Shown: piece by piece, positions 45,496-57,343 of the stretch | Numbering within the stretch: the first letter of the stretch is position 1 | How the letters are laid out: each line of letters starts with the position of its first letter | Origin: Parascedosporium putredinis | Taxonomy: Eukaryota; Ascomycota; Sordariomycetes; Microascales; Microascaceae | Assembly: GCA_949357655.1 (NCBI GenBank) | Contig: CASHTG010000013.1 | Span: 372,001 to 436,000 of the forward strand | DNA: 64,000 bases | Direction of reading: 5' to 3' | Translations under genes and position numbers: made by a program | Notes under the pieces: model-generated | What the model saw: only the letters and a program-made list of their open reading frames with translations | Databases searched by the model: none | Told to the model about the DNA's origin: nothing

Positions 45496-47328
45496 ATGGA
45501 CTTCGCGGCTTGTATCGAGCCACTTATAAGCCCTCTCGCACCTTTCGCAGGCGATCCTCTCGAGTATGACTACGTGCGTTGGTGCCAGTCGGAACACGAT
45601 GACGTTTCCCGTGACTCTAACACAGCCCCCGGCCCATGGGACCGCTCCGTGCTAAACCCGAAGAATCGAGTGGAATATTATGGCGGCCTATTCCAGAGCG
45701 CGCTGGGCCGCGACCAGAAGTGTCCAAGGAAGCCATGGAGAATGGACGGTTGCTCTGCGCTAGGACGCCGGTTTCTCGTCACACCCCTGTACATGGAATC
45801 GGAGCGTCCTGTGAAGATGATTGACGTTATAATACCTTGCCAGTCGGCGCAAGATCCGTCTATCAGGCGACAGCTGCGGTCGTCGGACGCGGTGACCGCA
45901 ACGGGAAATGGCGCGCTGAGGAGGTTAGGGATAAGTCAATATGTCGTAGCCGCCGTCGAATCATGGTCGTTGCGACTCCCCTACTTTGATCAGATCTATA
46001 GAGATATCAGCTTCGGGTCCTCGATGATCATGGAAACCATGCCACACAACCCCCGAAATGCAAAGTTTCGCTTCCACTCGAGCCTGGGATTTGAGGACTG
46101 TCTGGTCGCATCCTCTGAGCTCCAAGATATGTGGCAACTTGAGGCCGGTGCCTGGCCTCCGTTAACTCTTTCCATCGGCGCTCTCCACCTTGTCTCCCAG
46201 CTAAGCGAAACGGTCGTGGTGGTAGAACTCCCCAAGTCATCCGGCCTGGTTGGGCGTTTTGTCTTCAAAACGAATACAAGGGCTATGCACCGCCTCTATC
46301 ACGAACTCAAGGTCTTATTGACGCTTGACCCACATCCAATGATCCTGGGCAAGCCTCGCGCCATCATTACGACCGATCCGAATGCAGAGTCGCCGGCAGG
46401 TGGCGCCAAGGTTCTAGGTTTCATTATGGATTTAGTGCAAGGACCAACCCTCCGAGACGCGCTTACGATGTATCAAGACATTCCGCTAGGTCTTCAGCTA
46501 AAGTGGTCGGTGCAGCTCATCTCTGCGCTCCAGCACATCATGGCTTCGCCCTTGCAATTCCATTCCGACTTGAAACCAGACAATATTCTCATTGATGAGT
46601 CCAATGACGAGAGAAACCTCGTCTTGATCGATATGGAGCAGGCTGGGAACTGGGATAGCTTTTGTGCCCCCGAAATCCTTTACGCATCGCGGATGAGAAG
46701 GCTTACTTCTCATGAGCTGGTCCCGCAGGAGAAGCAGGCCGCATACAGACAGCTTCTCGGTGCTATTTTTCCGCTTCCCCAATCTCTGCCTAGAAGATAT
46801 CTAAACCCCCGTCATGGATATTACCTCGAGTGGACAAGTCTTCCTCCCAATCTTCAGGAGTCTGCCATGGTTTTCGCCGTCGGCAAACTGCTCTGGTGCA
46901 TATTCGAGAGGCACAGCTATAGCGATCAATCGCGTGCCGAACTCGGTGGTGGATCCGTCCCCATAGAGTCTTTGCCACCTCAGAGCAACTTGGAAGGGCT
47001 TCGGGAGCTGATACGAAATTGCACTCAAGGGTCTCCGGGGCCAGAAACAGAGAGAGTTCGAATCACCTGGAGGGGATCAAAGGTCTCGGCGGCCGTTCGT
47101 GATGACGCGGGTGCATGGACAGAGGTAAGCTCCCCTCGGGACATTATGCTGGCCTCGAGGAGATTTTGGGACGGACAATTAGTTGCCATGGAGAATTACG
47201 TTATGGCGAAGGCCAGGTGGCTACGCGGGTCACACAATGATGACGATATCCGTCTCCTTGGCTTTGCATCCAGGCCCAGCCTTAGCCAGGTGTTAGGCTG
47301 CCTTGAAAACTGCCTCTCAAAAATCTAA
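45496..47328 (+). CDS. Protein-kinase-like protein with degenerate catalytic motifs
   Basis: A 610-residue single-exon protein, unbroken by indels. The first 220 residues have no recognised domain. A kinase-like fold begins around residue 235 (VVVELPKSSGLVGRFVFKTN, with a lysine in the beta-3 position), continues with LGFIMDLVQGPTLRDAL, and has the catalytic loop FHSDLKPDNILID near residue 355. HRD is replaced by HSD, and DFG by DME (LVLIDMEQAG). The APE-like segment is CAPEILYASR. Changed DFG glycine and altered HRD suggest a pseudokinase or an atypical kinase. It is outside the catabolic array and I see no pathway link. Confidence 0.8.
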   Translation: MDFAACIEPLISPLAPFAGDPLEYDYVRWCQSEHDDVSRDSNTAPGPWDRSVLNPKNRVEYYGGLFQSALGRDQKCPRKPWRMDGCSALGRRFLVTPLYMESERPVKMIDVIIPCQSAQDPSIRRQLRSSDAVTATGNGALRRLGISQYVVAAVESWSLRLPYFDQIYRDISFGSSMIMETMPHNPRNAKFRFHSSLGFEDCLVASSELQDMWQLEAGAWPPLTLSIGALHLVSQLSETVVVVELPKSSGLVGRFVFKTNTRAMHRLYHELKVLLTLDPHPMILGKPRAIITTDPNAESPAGGAKVLGFIMDLVQGPTLRDALTMYQDIPLGLQLKWSVQLISALQHIMASPLQFHSDLKPDNILIDESNDERNLVLIDMEQAGNWDSFCAPEILYASRMRRLTSHELVPQEKQAAYRQLLGAIFPLPQSLPRRYLNPRHGYYLEWTSLPPNLQESAMVFAVGKLLWCIFERHSYSDQSRAELGGGSVPIESLPPQSNLEGLRELIRNCTQGSPGPETERVRITWRGSKVSAAVRDDAGAWTEVSSPRDIMLASRRFWDGQLVAMENYVMAKARWLRGSHNDDDIRLLGFASRPSLSQVLGCLENCLSKI

Positions 47329-47516
47329 TAATTGGGACCAAGTTCACGCGGAGAACGTGTATGTAGTCAGACAATACTCAATGGCGTGGGAAATGGCCGA
47401 GAAAACGACGACTGTAGATAGCTAGATAACACCGCCTTCCTGCATTTCCGCGTTCCCAATTACGGGGTTGCGCCGCAGGACGGTCGGCGCATTCAAGAGA
47501 TCGGGCTGAAATTATT

Positions 47517-48827
47517 TTATTCCTCAGCCTTATCGAACACGAGAGCTCTCGCTTCGAAGCTTTCTCTTGAACTCTCCGCAAGACCCAAGCTAAACGCGGT
47601 GTGGAGTGAGTCTTGCATAGAATCAGCTTGGTGAAGCGCTTTGGCCATTTCAAAAACAGATGGGGATTACAGATGGGGATTGATGGGCGATGACGGGGAT
47701 AGGTAAAAGTCTTACAGCGTATAGGCGCCTCCTCGCTAGAATCGTGGATTTTGAGAAGTGTGACCTCATCTGGCCCTTGGTTCGGGAGATAATACCAGCG
47801 ATGCTCTGGGTTGTATGTCGCGTAAAAGGACTCTCCTATGTAGCGCCGACGAACGAGATCGTTGGTTATAAGATCCTCGCGCCGAACTGTGGTTGAGTCG
47901 CATACAGCCAACGGCCAGTCGCGCACGCGTTGCAAAGGTTTCCAAATGCTACGCCGTAGAGGTAAGCAGAACGCTCGATACTCGGGGAAGGCGAGGAGGG
48001 GAGGAGGGGAGGAGGGATAGTATTTCAGTACTTGATGATCCGAAACCGTCTCTTCAGCAGCTCATCCGCGTCGTCCTTCATGTGCTCCCTTACGCGAAGG
48101 ACCGCACCTCGGAAGCTTTGGTCTGATAACATGAATTAGCCCAACAGCAAGTCCTCGGTGGACGGCGCAACCGCCGCGTGCCTTACCAATGTGTGGGTGA
48201 GGGACAGGAAGGAGGGGGTCGAGTCCATCGTCGAGATCAAGGGTACGAGCTTGGAAAGAGTTCAAGTCCGTGTTTACGCGAAGCTTATCGGCACTCGTTA
48301 GTATCAGGCAAAAGAGCGACTATGCGTCTCAATAAAGATAGGATGGCAAGAATACATACTCTGTAGTCAAACACTTTGACAATGTCAATTTCTTTCCCGT
48401 CGGCTGCTTCGAGCTCTGCCTTGAGGAATGCCTCCGCCTCGGTGACATAGCCGCTCATGATGCGGTCATGTCCCAACTCTTTAACGCCCTCAGCATCAAT
48501 TCCTCTCCATTCTTCAGGGCCAGCCCACTTCCGCCAGCAGAAGCCATGGGCGTCGAGAGAGAACTGGTCCTGTGCGCTGCGAGCGTCAGCGATCGTTACA
48601 CTTCGGTCCTCAAACTCCTGGTTATGACGGCGGTGGCCTGGAGCCAGGTTGACGAGGATTTCGTAAGGCTTCTCTCGCGTATGGACATCGGGGTTGAAGC
48701 GGAAATACGATAATACCGCTGAGCGAGGCCCGAAAAGGCTGTCGTCCGATTGCAAAATTTGAGTCATTTCAAGTGCGTAAAGCCAGGGTTCTTTCTTTTT
48801 TTTTCTGCTTCCTTTTTCCTTGGACAT
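47517..48827 (-). CDS. CTB9/AsaB-like oxidase (GA4-desaturase family)
   Basis: Member of the fungal hydroxylase/desaturase family that includes CTB9 and AsaB, thought to be Fe(II)-dependent oxidases in secondary metabolism. After the ATG at 48827 come AVLSYFRFNPDV and FSLDAHGFCWRKW. The core region HPHIDQSFRGAVLRV is built across an intron, then RRFRIINIWKP spans the next intron (48031-47949), followed by DWPLAVCDSTTV and YNPEHRWYYLPNQGPDEVTL, and a C terminus with LHTAFSLGL ending in LVFDKAEE at 47517. About 330 residues. The intron holds a G-rich triplet repeat. It could be a stray tailoring enzyme; no synthase is nearby. It is convergent with the kinase-like gene. Confidence 0.82.
47993..48016 (+). 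repeat. GAGGAGGG repeated three times, inside an intron
   Basis: Three exact 8-bp copies. On the transcribed strand they form a polypyrimidine stretch within the intron at 48031-47949 of the CTB9/AsaB-like gene. The G-rich strand could form a G-quadruplex. Confidence 0.75.
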
Positions 48828-49884
48828 GCCGGGTTGGACCACTGCGTTTCTCGATTTCACTGCTCAGAGGGAGCTTGACGGCGTTTCGCCGCCTACAATT
48901 ATAGACACCGGCAAAAGGCGTAAGTGACTTGGGGAAACGCCTCGCATGGGGAATTGGGCAAACCGGTCCTCCACGGAGGTCAGCGTATTCGCGAACTCAC
49001 TCATATCCCCAAAACGCGTTGGCAAAGGACTTTGAAACACCTAGATATAACTATATGCGACCCACTCGCCCTACCCAGCGTTGTACTAGTACATGGAAAT
49101 AGGGCAAGGCTCCCGAGCCTGACTTTGCAGGTCTTCGGCCCGATCCCTAATATATCGCAGTGATGAACATTGCATGAGTGCGGGTAAAGCGTAGTAGGTG
49201 GAGGTTGGGACAGTATGGGAACCCCGCGCTGAATCAGATCATCCTTGCCGCATGGCCAGCCGCCTCTGTCTGCTGTCGACGGCGCTTCAGCGATGAAGGG
49301 GGCTGGGAGGGTGTGTGTGTTTAGTATGTAATTACGACGAAAGAGCACGTCGCTTTATTATCTTGATCTCTTTTCACGCGATGAGGCTGCCACGTTGTTT
49401 ACTCATTGGCTAAGTCAAGCACTGTTGATGTGACAATGTACTCGGCCATCATCAGCTTCTTTCTTACAATGTTTTGTCGACGAGGAAGCGAGGGACGGAC
49501 GAACGTTGCATTCACTTCACTATTCACTATTTTCACGCACCCCTTCACACGCTGCAAACCCGAACGTCACCCCGAACTAAGTGCGGGACCGACGAACAAC
49601 ATCTGAAGCCTCAGGATGACGATAAAGTGCGTGGACTTAATGTCTTTAATTCACTGAATACAACCAGCTCCGCCCTGTCCCAGCCAGATGGCCTTCTGAT
49701 ACATAACTAGTCTTCACTAATACCGCGTATCAGTCCAAACCCCGTTCCTATCCCCTAGGTAGCACATCATAGATGCGATTTCGGGCTTTAAGGATAAAAT
49801 TAGCGGCGGGGGACACGATGGTCGAAAATGACATTTATATCCTAGCCCAGCCAAACAGGATATACGCCAGTGTATTAGACTCAC
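48828..49884. other. Intergenic region
   Basis: About 1.05 kb upstream of the CTB9/AsaB-like gene. Short open frames on both strands have no recognisable motif, and I support none of them. Confidence 0.5.
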
Positions 49885-50097
49885 CTAGCCAGCGAGTGAG
49901 TGATCATTGAAGCCGTTGCTCGGTGTGAAGGGATCACCCTTGACGCTCGACTCCTTGTTGATTTCTTCGATGAGTTCCTTCCATGGCTGAGCCAACTTGA
50001 CCTCGTCCCTCTCAAGGAGCTCGGGCTGGGAAGCACTTCCGAGTGGAAGGATAACGGGATTCTCTTTCACGATGGGATCCGCTCCAAGATTCTCCAT
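49885..50097 (-). CDS. Small hydrophilic hypothetical protein
   Basis: I do not recognise this 70-residue frame. It begins at an ATG in a good fungal context (TAGCCATGG), is rich in charged residues (DEVKLAQPWKELIEEINK) and lacks a signal peptide or membrane segment. The stop TAG is followed immediately by GTGAGT, so the last codons may instead be part of a spliced gene. The opposite strand is open over the same stretch, which weakens the call. Confidence 0.3.
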   Translation of the reverse strand: MENLGADPIVKENPVILPLGSASQPELLERDEVKLAQPWKELIEEINKESSVKGDPFTPSNGFNDHSLAG

Positions 50098-50777
50098 GGC
50101 TATTCGGGTGGGATTCAGGACGAGAAGAACAAGTTAATGGTGGTGGACAGGGACTAGGTTGATAAAAATGGAAAATGAGTCAAGGTGCGACAAGGTGCGA
50201 GAACGAGATCGTCCGGTGCCTAAAGGGAGCGCTCGTCGGAGGACATTATATAGACTAACCCATGACCAGATCTGTGGCATATGCTACATTGACCAACTTC
50301 AGTGGCTCTCCCCACGCTCCCGCCAATGCAAACGAGTGGGGGTATACTTTGTGATCAGGCTATAAGAATAAAAAGGGTACTCCAGTGTTTGAACTCTTGC
50401 TTGTCCTTCGTGCTGCAAGCATGCGCCATCTAGGGTCCGCGTGCATGCCGCTCGCAACTCCTCTCCGCGAAACGCCGACCCAGGAGGGCGCAATCCTTTT
50501 TATTCGACGGAAGACCTGCCTACCTACTATATCACATGGAGGGTATCACAACATGATCAACATCCTAAATAATTGCGCAATCTCATCAAGCTAATCCTAC
50601 AGGCTTTGTCTCTCTCCTATCAGACAACAAGAAAGTCGGACGCCCGGTACGACGCATCCCCCCTTCCCCCTCCTCTACACTTTCTCCTTTCAGGCACCTT
50701 TTGGTTTGCTCATAACACATTGCATCCACACCACGATTCATCTTTCTTCCGGTGGTTAGGCCTGGTAGGCGACGGAG
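50098..50777. other. Intergenic region
   Basis: About 680 bases downstream of the STAND gene, with no gene I can support. Confidence 0.45.
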
Positions 50778-53700
50778 TTACGTCGTTGGGCCGGCCCTTG
50801 GCCGAGGCGGAGGGGAAGATTCTACTGGTCGGAGCCCTTCGGCGGGAACGTTTGGGTGCAGAGTGGGAGATGGCTGCCTTGATGCGAGAGTCGAGTTGTT
50901 TGAAGATGCCGGCAACTCCTCGCTCGGATGGCGGGAGTCGATGATGTCGACTTTAGAGCCCACTTCGTCGGCTTGGGGTACGGAATCTAGTCCCAGGTCT
51001 GCCACTGAGGCGCTGCTTCCGGGCGCGAAGGCTCCTTCTAGTGATGGTTTCCGTGGTGTGACGAGCCGAAATTCCCAATGTACAAGGTAGTCGAAGAGAA
51101 TATCGTACTCTCCCTTTTCCTTTGCTGTCTCAATCCATTTCTCTGTAGGCTGCACCTGCTGAAGAAATCTAGCCAGGTCGTCCATAGCCTGCCTTTCCAT
51201 TGCTGCCGCCGTCGAATCGTTCATTGCCTTGAGCGCCTGGGACAAGTAATACTTGCCCCTGACAACATTCTCCTCTGGCCAGGCATGGTTATATGAGTTT
51301 CGAGAGGTCATATCCTCCAATATCTCCCTACATATTGGAGCAGAGCAAGGGTTAGACTACGTGTGTGTCTTCTTGGGGTGGGGAGGAATCCAGGTTTTAT
51401 TCATGGTGCCTTACCGTGCATTCGTGTGGTCACCGAGCAGGTGAGCCATGATCCCGAGGTTTTGCTTCATGCCGGACGCCAAAATCTCAGAATACACCAG
51501 CGATTGGCCTTCTGAGTGGGACTTAATCACTTCCTGAAGGAGTTCAAAGGCTTTCTCTTTATGGTCGCCGTGCTGAAATAGAATGTTGACGTAGTCGAAC
51601 CGATAGAGATAGGGGTAGTTGGTCCCCGGCGCCGCCTTTTCCGCAAGTTCGTAGCCCCTTTCAGCGGACTTGATCGCCTCGTCGGGTTTCCCGTCATAAA
51701 GGTGGATGTAGGCCATTTGATTATAGTACTTTGAGTATTCGTAGGGCTCCTTTGTTTCGGGGCCGAGTTCCTTGTACTTGTCAAAACATATCTCGAGGTG
51801 CTTGGTAACTCCGGCGAAGTCGTTGATCTGCTGTAGGCTACAGACAAGGTCGGTGTGAGAATTATAGAGACGGATAGTCTGTTTCTTGTTTCTTTCCCCG
51901 AGCGGGAGCTTGTTGAAAAGCGAGTGGCGGATTTGAAGGCATTCTCTGCGCAGCTTCAGACCCTCGGCTCGCTTGCTCAACGCCATAAAGTCAGTGCATA
52001 GGCCCTGGATGGTGAGAGCGTTGCTGAGAAGTCGCTTCGTACCCTCTTCGGTACGTTTCTCCAATATATTGCGGACAACCTCATTCAACTCGTACGCCTC
52101 TTTTATGAGACCGCGGTCGTAGCAGTCCATGCCGCCAACGTCGCTCAGGAGCTTAGCAACAGCGCTATTCCCCGTTACAATATTGGTCTCGAGGCACCGC
52201 CGGATGGTCATAACATGGGGTAGCACGAGCAATAAGTCGGTGGCTATCCCGGCGTCGGCTATTTGCAGCTCGGAGGGTTCCGGGTAGTGGGATCGGAGGG
52301 TACGAATCACCTGATTAAAAGCAGCGTCGGTATCCTCGCGGGTCACCGTATCGACGGCAGCTTCCATATGCCCGCCCTCCCTCATTTTATCATGAAGTAT
52401 GAGTTGCACAGCGCGGTGGATGCGAAGACTTTTTCTTTCGCCTCCAGGAGGTCCAGGGATGATCGTAATTAATCCACATTGCCTAAGAATGACCATATAG
52501 TCGTTATAGGCCTTTTGAGCATTTATCCTCTCAACCTTGGGTCTTGTTGTGCGCCGCCATTAAGAGTTAGCTGAATTTGGCAATGCCTGCGAGGGGGCCC
52601 TCCCATAATAAGAATGTACTTACATGCCCTTTACATGGAGTAAAGTGTCGCTAATGTCTTCGGGGTTCATGAAAGCAAGAAAATTCAAAAATTGCCGGGC
52701 CTGCTCCTTCCATCGGACGACCAACTTTAGGTTCAAGTCGAGAGCCGCCCGGGACTTTTTATCATACCTCTCACCAAACCACCCACCCACCACGTCGGAC
52801 GCAGGAAGAGAGTAGGTTGCTCGAAACTCTTCAAGATACTCCTTCCACGTCATACTCGATAGGAGGATATATCCGCGAGCGAGCCACAGATTGAGAGGCG
52901 AGTAACCCAGCTCACGACATATCTCTGCTGCTATACTCCGTGTAAACCCGTCATATTGAGGCTCAGTGGAATCTTCTTCATTCGGAACGAGAAGGAGGTT
53001 AAGCGCATCCTCTTTTGTCATTGGCTCCATCGTAATCGTCTTTGCCGCATAATTCTGTGGCACTTCACTCTGAGACGTCATGAGGATTGCGCAACCAGAA
53101 GTGCTCGCTCGAGACGGCCATAGCCGGTCCATTTTATCCTGGGTGACGGAGGGAGTATAGTCACTCTGAAATCCATCGAAGATGAGTAGCCACCGCTTGT
53201 CTGTATGTGAACCGTGAGGTTGTGGTACATTAGCATCGAAAACTTGCATCATCCAAACAGGGAGGTTTTGCGGCCGTCTTTCCCTTTCGTCGGAGGGGAA
53301 GGGATTACTTACCGGTAGTTTCGAACCAGCCCTTGACCGTTTCGACCTGCCGGTCATCGTCTTCATCAGCACTCAATATGCCTAGCTTTCGGCCAATGTC
53401 GCAATACGCGCGGTTGAGCTGCGCCTCCTGGGTGATGTCGGCCGTGACCCAGAAGATGCCGGCGTGCCAACGCTCGGCTGAGCTGTAGGCAAACCGGAGG
53501 GCGACCTCTGTTTTTCCGAACCCCCGAGCCCGCGTAGTAAACAAGATCGGACAGCGGTGTCGCTGGTTTCCTCTTGAATTAAATACTTTTTCAGCTTGTC
53601 GAGCTCGTTCTTCCTACCAATGAAGTTCTTGTTGTCCGGCAGAAGCCGGACGCGAACCGGAAGTGGGACGGTGGGTATTGGCGGCCATTGTTTACTTTCG

Positions 53701-55096
53701 GGTCTTCGCGTCCCCAATGCGTGGAGAATCTCGTTAAAACGCTGTTCCGATGCTTGCTCATATATCTGTAGCAAATCACGGATCTCATGAACGAGATCAG
53801 ATAAGATTTCGCGGTAGTTCCAGCCCAGTCTATATTCAAGATCTCGCCTTTTGTCCTTGAAAATCTTCCCTTTATTACGGAAGTCCTCCTTCGTCGAATC
53901 GAGCCCTAATAGAGCAAGGGATTTGTTAGTATGCCAGGGTGCGCAGCAGACCACGTGTCCCTTGAATTCTGAAGTTCTCCATGTATACTACACGTACACC
54001 CCGACGATACTTTGATTAGTAGGGCATACCTAGATTCATATTGTGGTTCGCCCTCCTGGAGACCATGTCGATTGCGCTGTAGCAGAGGTCGAGGTAGGAG
54101 TTGAATAAGGGAACTGCCAAGTCATACGAAGACCCTGTCCCTTATACCTGCAGACTAGTCGAACGACCATTGGAAGCGTTTCGCCGGCATCGATAGTGTC
54201 TTCGATCACCTCCCGAAGGAACTGGCGTGACTCGCTGTAAGCGCATATCATCTGTGCATCGGTAGATGATTGATATGGTCAGCTCCCGGCAGAGGAGAGG
54301 GGAGGATGATGGGACATGGTGAAAAGAATGAAGGCAAAGCGGTTCAAACTTGCCTCGATTGCCAAGAGCATGACCCCCAACCTAGACACCCGAACCCCTG
54401 GGGGATAACTTGAACGGCCGTAGAGATTCCCGACTGAAATCCTTTAAGCCACTTACATATCCCAAGACCGCATCTCCTCACTCTTCTCATGGCTCCGGAA
54501 GCAGACTCAACATCTTTTTCATCCGGGTCGTAGATCGACTTGATCATGTCCTCCATGTGACTTTGAAATTTCTCAGGATGTCCCATCAAGTCGAGAACTT
54601 CTTCAATATCAATGTTGAATCCCTTCTTCTTGTTGCCCGTCACCCATTTTACAGTTCGGCGGATTTTACCTTCCTTATCCTTTTCGACTTTCTCGATCCA
54701 TTTCTTCACTTCGCCTCTCTTGTCTTTGAAGTATTCAGTCCATAAAGCTTCCATTTCATCTTGGCTTTCGTGAGGCGCCCCATCGTGTTGGACGTGTTTC
54801 GGCGGGAAGTATTCAGCCTGGCTATTTCCCGCTGGATCTGTTGAAACCTCGGACGGTGTTGGCGGGCTGATGGTGACGGGACCAGGGCCGCGAGAAGCTG
54901 TTGAGAGAGACGTTGGCGGCGTTGAACTTGTGAGCGGGGAGAATGGAGAAGCGCTGCTAGAGGCTGTGGAGGAGGACAAGTCGCCATTGCTGTGGCCACT
55001 ACTGCTCGGAAAATCCATAACAATGGGTCCCGTAGCGGGCTCCGCCGTTGTGGATTGGGGCGATTCCAAGAGCCGGCGGGCCTCGGACGGCGGCAT
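50778..55096 (-). CDS. STAND / NLR-like NTPase with C-terminal TPR-like repeats
   Basis: Large signalling ATPase of the fungal NLR type, about 1,250 residues. The N terminus (ATG 55096) is Ser/Pro/Thr-rich and disordered for about 110 residues. It is followed by a helical charged domain (EALWTEYFKDKRGEVKKWI onward) that I do not recognise and which may be the effector or adaptor module. The P-loop lies at the junction LLRGLGG / GKTEVALRFAYS, where one G is missing near 53517. Walker B is KRWLLIFDGFQSD. A winged-helix-like region and TPR-like helices follow (YYNQMAYIHLYDGKPDEAIK, YELAEKAAPGTNYPYLYRF). The last about 80 residues are again disordered. One more break lies near 54377. The first intron appears to use a GC donor. 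Such proteins act in self/non-self recognition. Confidence 0.82.
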
Positions 55097-56887
55097 GCCT
55101 GACAAGGTAAAACGGGAGAGAATGGAAGAGGGATAACTAGAGTTTCGAGGACTATGCGCGTGTAAGACGCAGGTGAAAAGTAGACAAGAAAAACAAAGAA
55201 GAATAGAGCTCTACGCCCGACAGTGATGAAAAGGTTCAGCAAATGCCGAGAGCGGATCCACCGAGTTCCTGGCGGCGGTGCGTCTTAGAATTTATTTGTC
55301 TCGGGCACACGTTTGACACTTGGCGAGGGACGGCTGAGAGAAGATGGTTCTCAACTGGGATAAGCCAAAGTTGAGCGTCACGGCCTACTCGACAAAGCGC
55401 GCACGCAACCTCCTCCAGCCTCCTCCACCTCCTCCACCACTTTCGCCCCTCCCCTGACTCGCCCTAGCCGCCCTCTTCATAATGTCGATATACTACACAG
55501 CCCCGTTATATGTCAGTGGCGTACCAACTCATCTGTCTGGTTAGTCGTAGCTTGGAACAAGGCGCTCTTGGCTTGGGGCTCTGGTCTTGCTCGCGGCGCC
55601 GATTCGACGTCATTTGAAGCGGATGGGGCCCTCTCTCATAAATTGAGAGCGTTAGTCTAGGCAAAAGCCTCGTATGTCCGAGGCAGGCGGCTAGCGATGG
55701 CTGCAGCCTGTTCTCCCGATTCCTTTCCATACGGGGCAGGATGGTGGTGGGAGATGAGGGCAGAGCTGAGTGGACAAGGGTGCGCTGAGCCACTGGCCTT
55801 CGTTTGCCCCGTTTGTCTCAACTGAGACAACAAGTGTAAAAGGCGGTTCGACGATCGGCGATATGGGGGTGTTGACAACGAGGTGATTGCGCGCGAACGC
55901 GAACGGCCGGCGCGAATAATGCGAGAGGGAGGAGACGGCTACCACTCGGATGGCAAAGCCGGATGAGAAGCGAGAAGCGTGCGAGTGTGAAGTGTGAAGA
56001 GTGTGTGTGGTGAGGCTGAGGGGAGGTGTGGAAAAACATTGAACGTGGAGCGTCTTGAAAGGACCTTGGCGCAGCGCTCGCCAATGATAGTCGTTATTAT
56101 TTCAAACCGGTATGTACGAGGACGGGCGAGCCCGGCCAAGCAGCGCGGGCGAGAAACGAGACCCCTACTGCGTCGAGATCCAATAAACCGCCGCTCGTCA
56201 TCACCCCACCCTCCATCACCCCCATCATTCCCCTCAAAAGTTGCATGATATTCCTAATCCCGGCAGGGCATGTTGGCACAAACCTCAGTTGGGGAATCCT
56301 TCAGCTTGTCAGGCTCTCTGCAACAACGCCAGATGGAAGCTCCATGTAGAGGTACATTGGTAATATTCAGGGCGAGACAGAGACTGCTTCTTTCGTCCGA
56401 AATAGGCACCCACATCCATTCGCGCCACGGCCAATCTCTACAAACGGTCCAAAGAATCGTGGCCGCTGTCGCGACCTGTGGTAGCACAAGAAACCTGAGG
56501 CAACATTCACTTGGCCATAACACTCCGGGAATGGCCTGCCCGACTCCCCCGGCCCAAAATCATTCACCCAACGCCTATCACCCTTGTTTAGCCATCCCCA
56601 GGCTGCTACAATACTGTAACATACTTCTATTCGTCCAGCGTCCTCGCATTAGAGTCTTCACCTACGGCGCTATTCAATTGCACAAAACGTGCCTGACCGC
56701 GGAAACCTGCCCATCACGCCCTCCCTCTCTTTTCCGCCTAACCGCCCCATTTCGCCTTCACCTTCTTTCTCATCCTTTCATCCTTGCGTCTTTCACCTTC
56801 TTTCCTATCTTCTTTCTCTCCCACCCGACTCTTTGATAAGGGGAACAATCACCCCTCTAGCAGCCCTCTCGCCTCGCCAAAGATCTC
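55097..56887. other. Large intergenic region between divergent genes
   Basis: About 1.8 kb upstream of the STAND gene and the beta-lactamase-like gene. No supportable gene is seen. It contains pyrimidine-rich stretches (55400-55470 and 56690-56830), as common in fungal promoters. Open frames here have no motifs. Confidence 0.5.
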
Positions 56888-57343
56888 ATGGCACGGCCTC
56901 GCTCTACCTCTGAAAGCTCGATCCCATCTTTGTCGGAACGCCCCTCGTCCCCTCTACTTGCCGACTCCGGCTCTCCGCGGAATCGCATGCCCCAGAAGCG
57001 AAAGTTGACTCTGGCCGTCGTCCTCTTCGTCCTCGCGTCTATCCTCGTTTGGGACCTCACGTTCTACCCCCGCACCCCAGAACCTCCATCTAGCTCACGT
57101 AAGCGCAATCGTCAGCGGAAACGCGACAATCCTTTTTCCTTTACCAAACCTGGCGAAGCCTCGTTGAGCTCCCCCAATGCAAACAATCTCTCGTTATTTT
57201 TTCAGCATGACATTTCTTTTTGTTACAAACCAAGCGCGCGCCCCCCCTCCCCGTTTCTCTTTTTTTCTTAATCCTAGCCTCGAAGAAGAGGAACAAGGCA
57301 ATCATGAAGCTAATCTCCGCCTCCAGATCCCCCGCCGTCCAAA
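56888..57343 (+). CDS. Possible membrane-anchor leader exon of the beta-lactamase-like gene
   Basis: An ATG at 56888 opens a Ser/Pro-rich head of about 35 residues, then a basic stop-transfer (MPQKRK) and one hydrophobic segment (LTLAVVLFVLASILVWDLTF), the pattern of a type II membrane anchor. A GT-AG intron (about 57100-57280) joins it to SKKRNKAIMKLISASRSP. As written, the frame stops shortly after, out of phase with the hydrolase at 57344. Removing one C from the run near 57335 would fuse the two. Either a small membrane protein or the true N terminus of the hydrolase. Confidence 0.4.

Noticed and set aside
49885..50157. Plus-strand frame of 85 codons overlapping the small minus-strand hypothetical gene
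   Set aside because: It lacks a good start context and mirrors the minus frame; the minus frame was kept only at low confidence.
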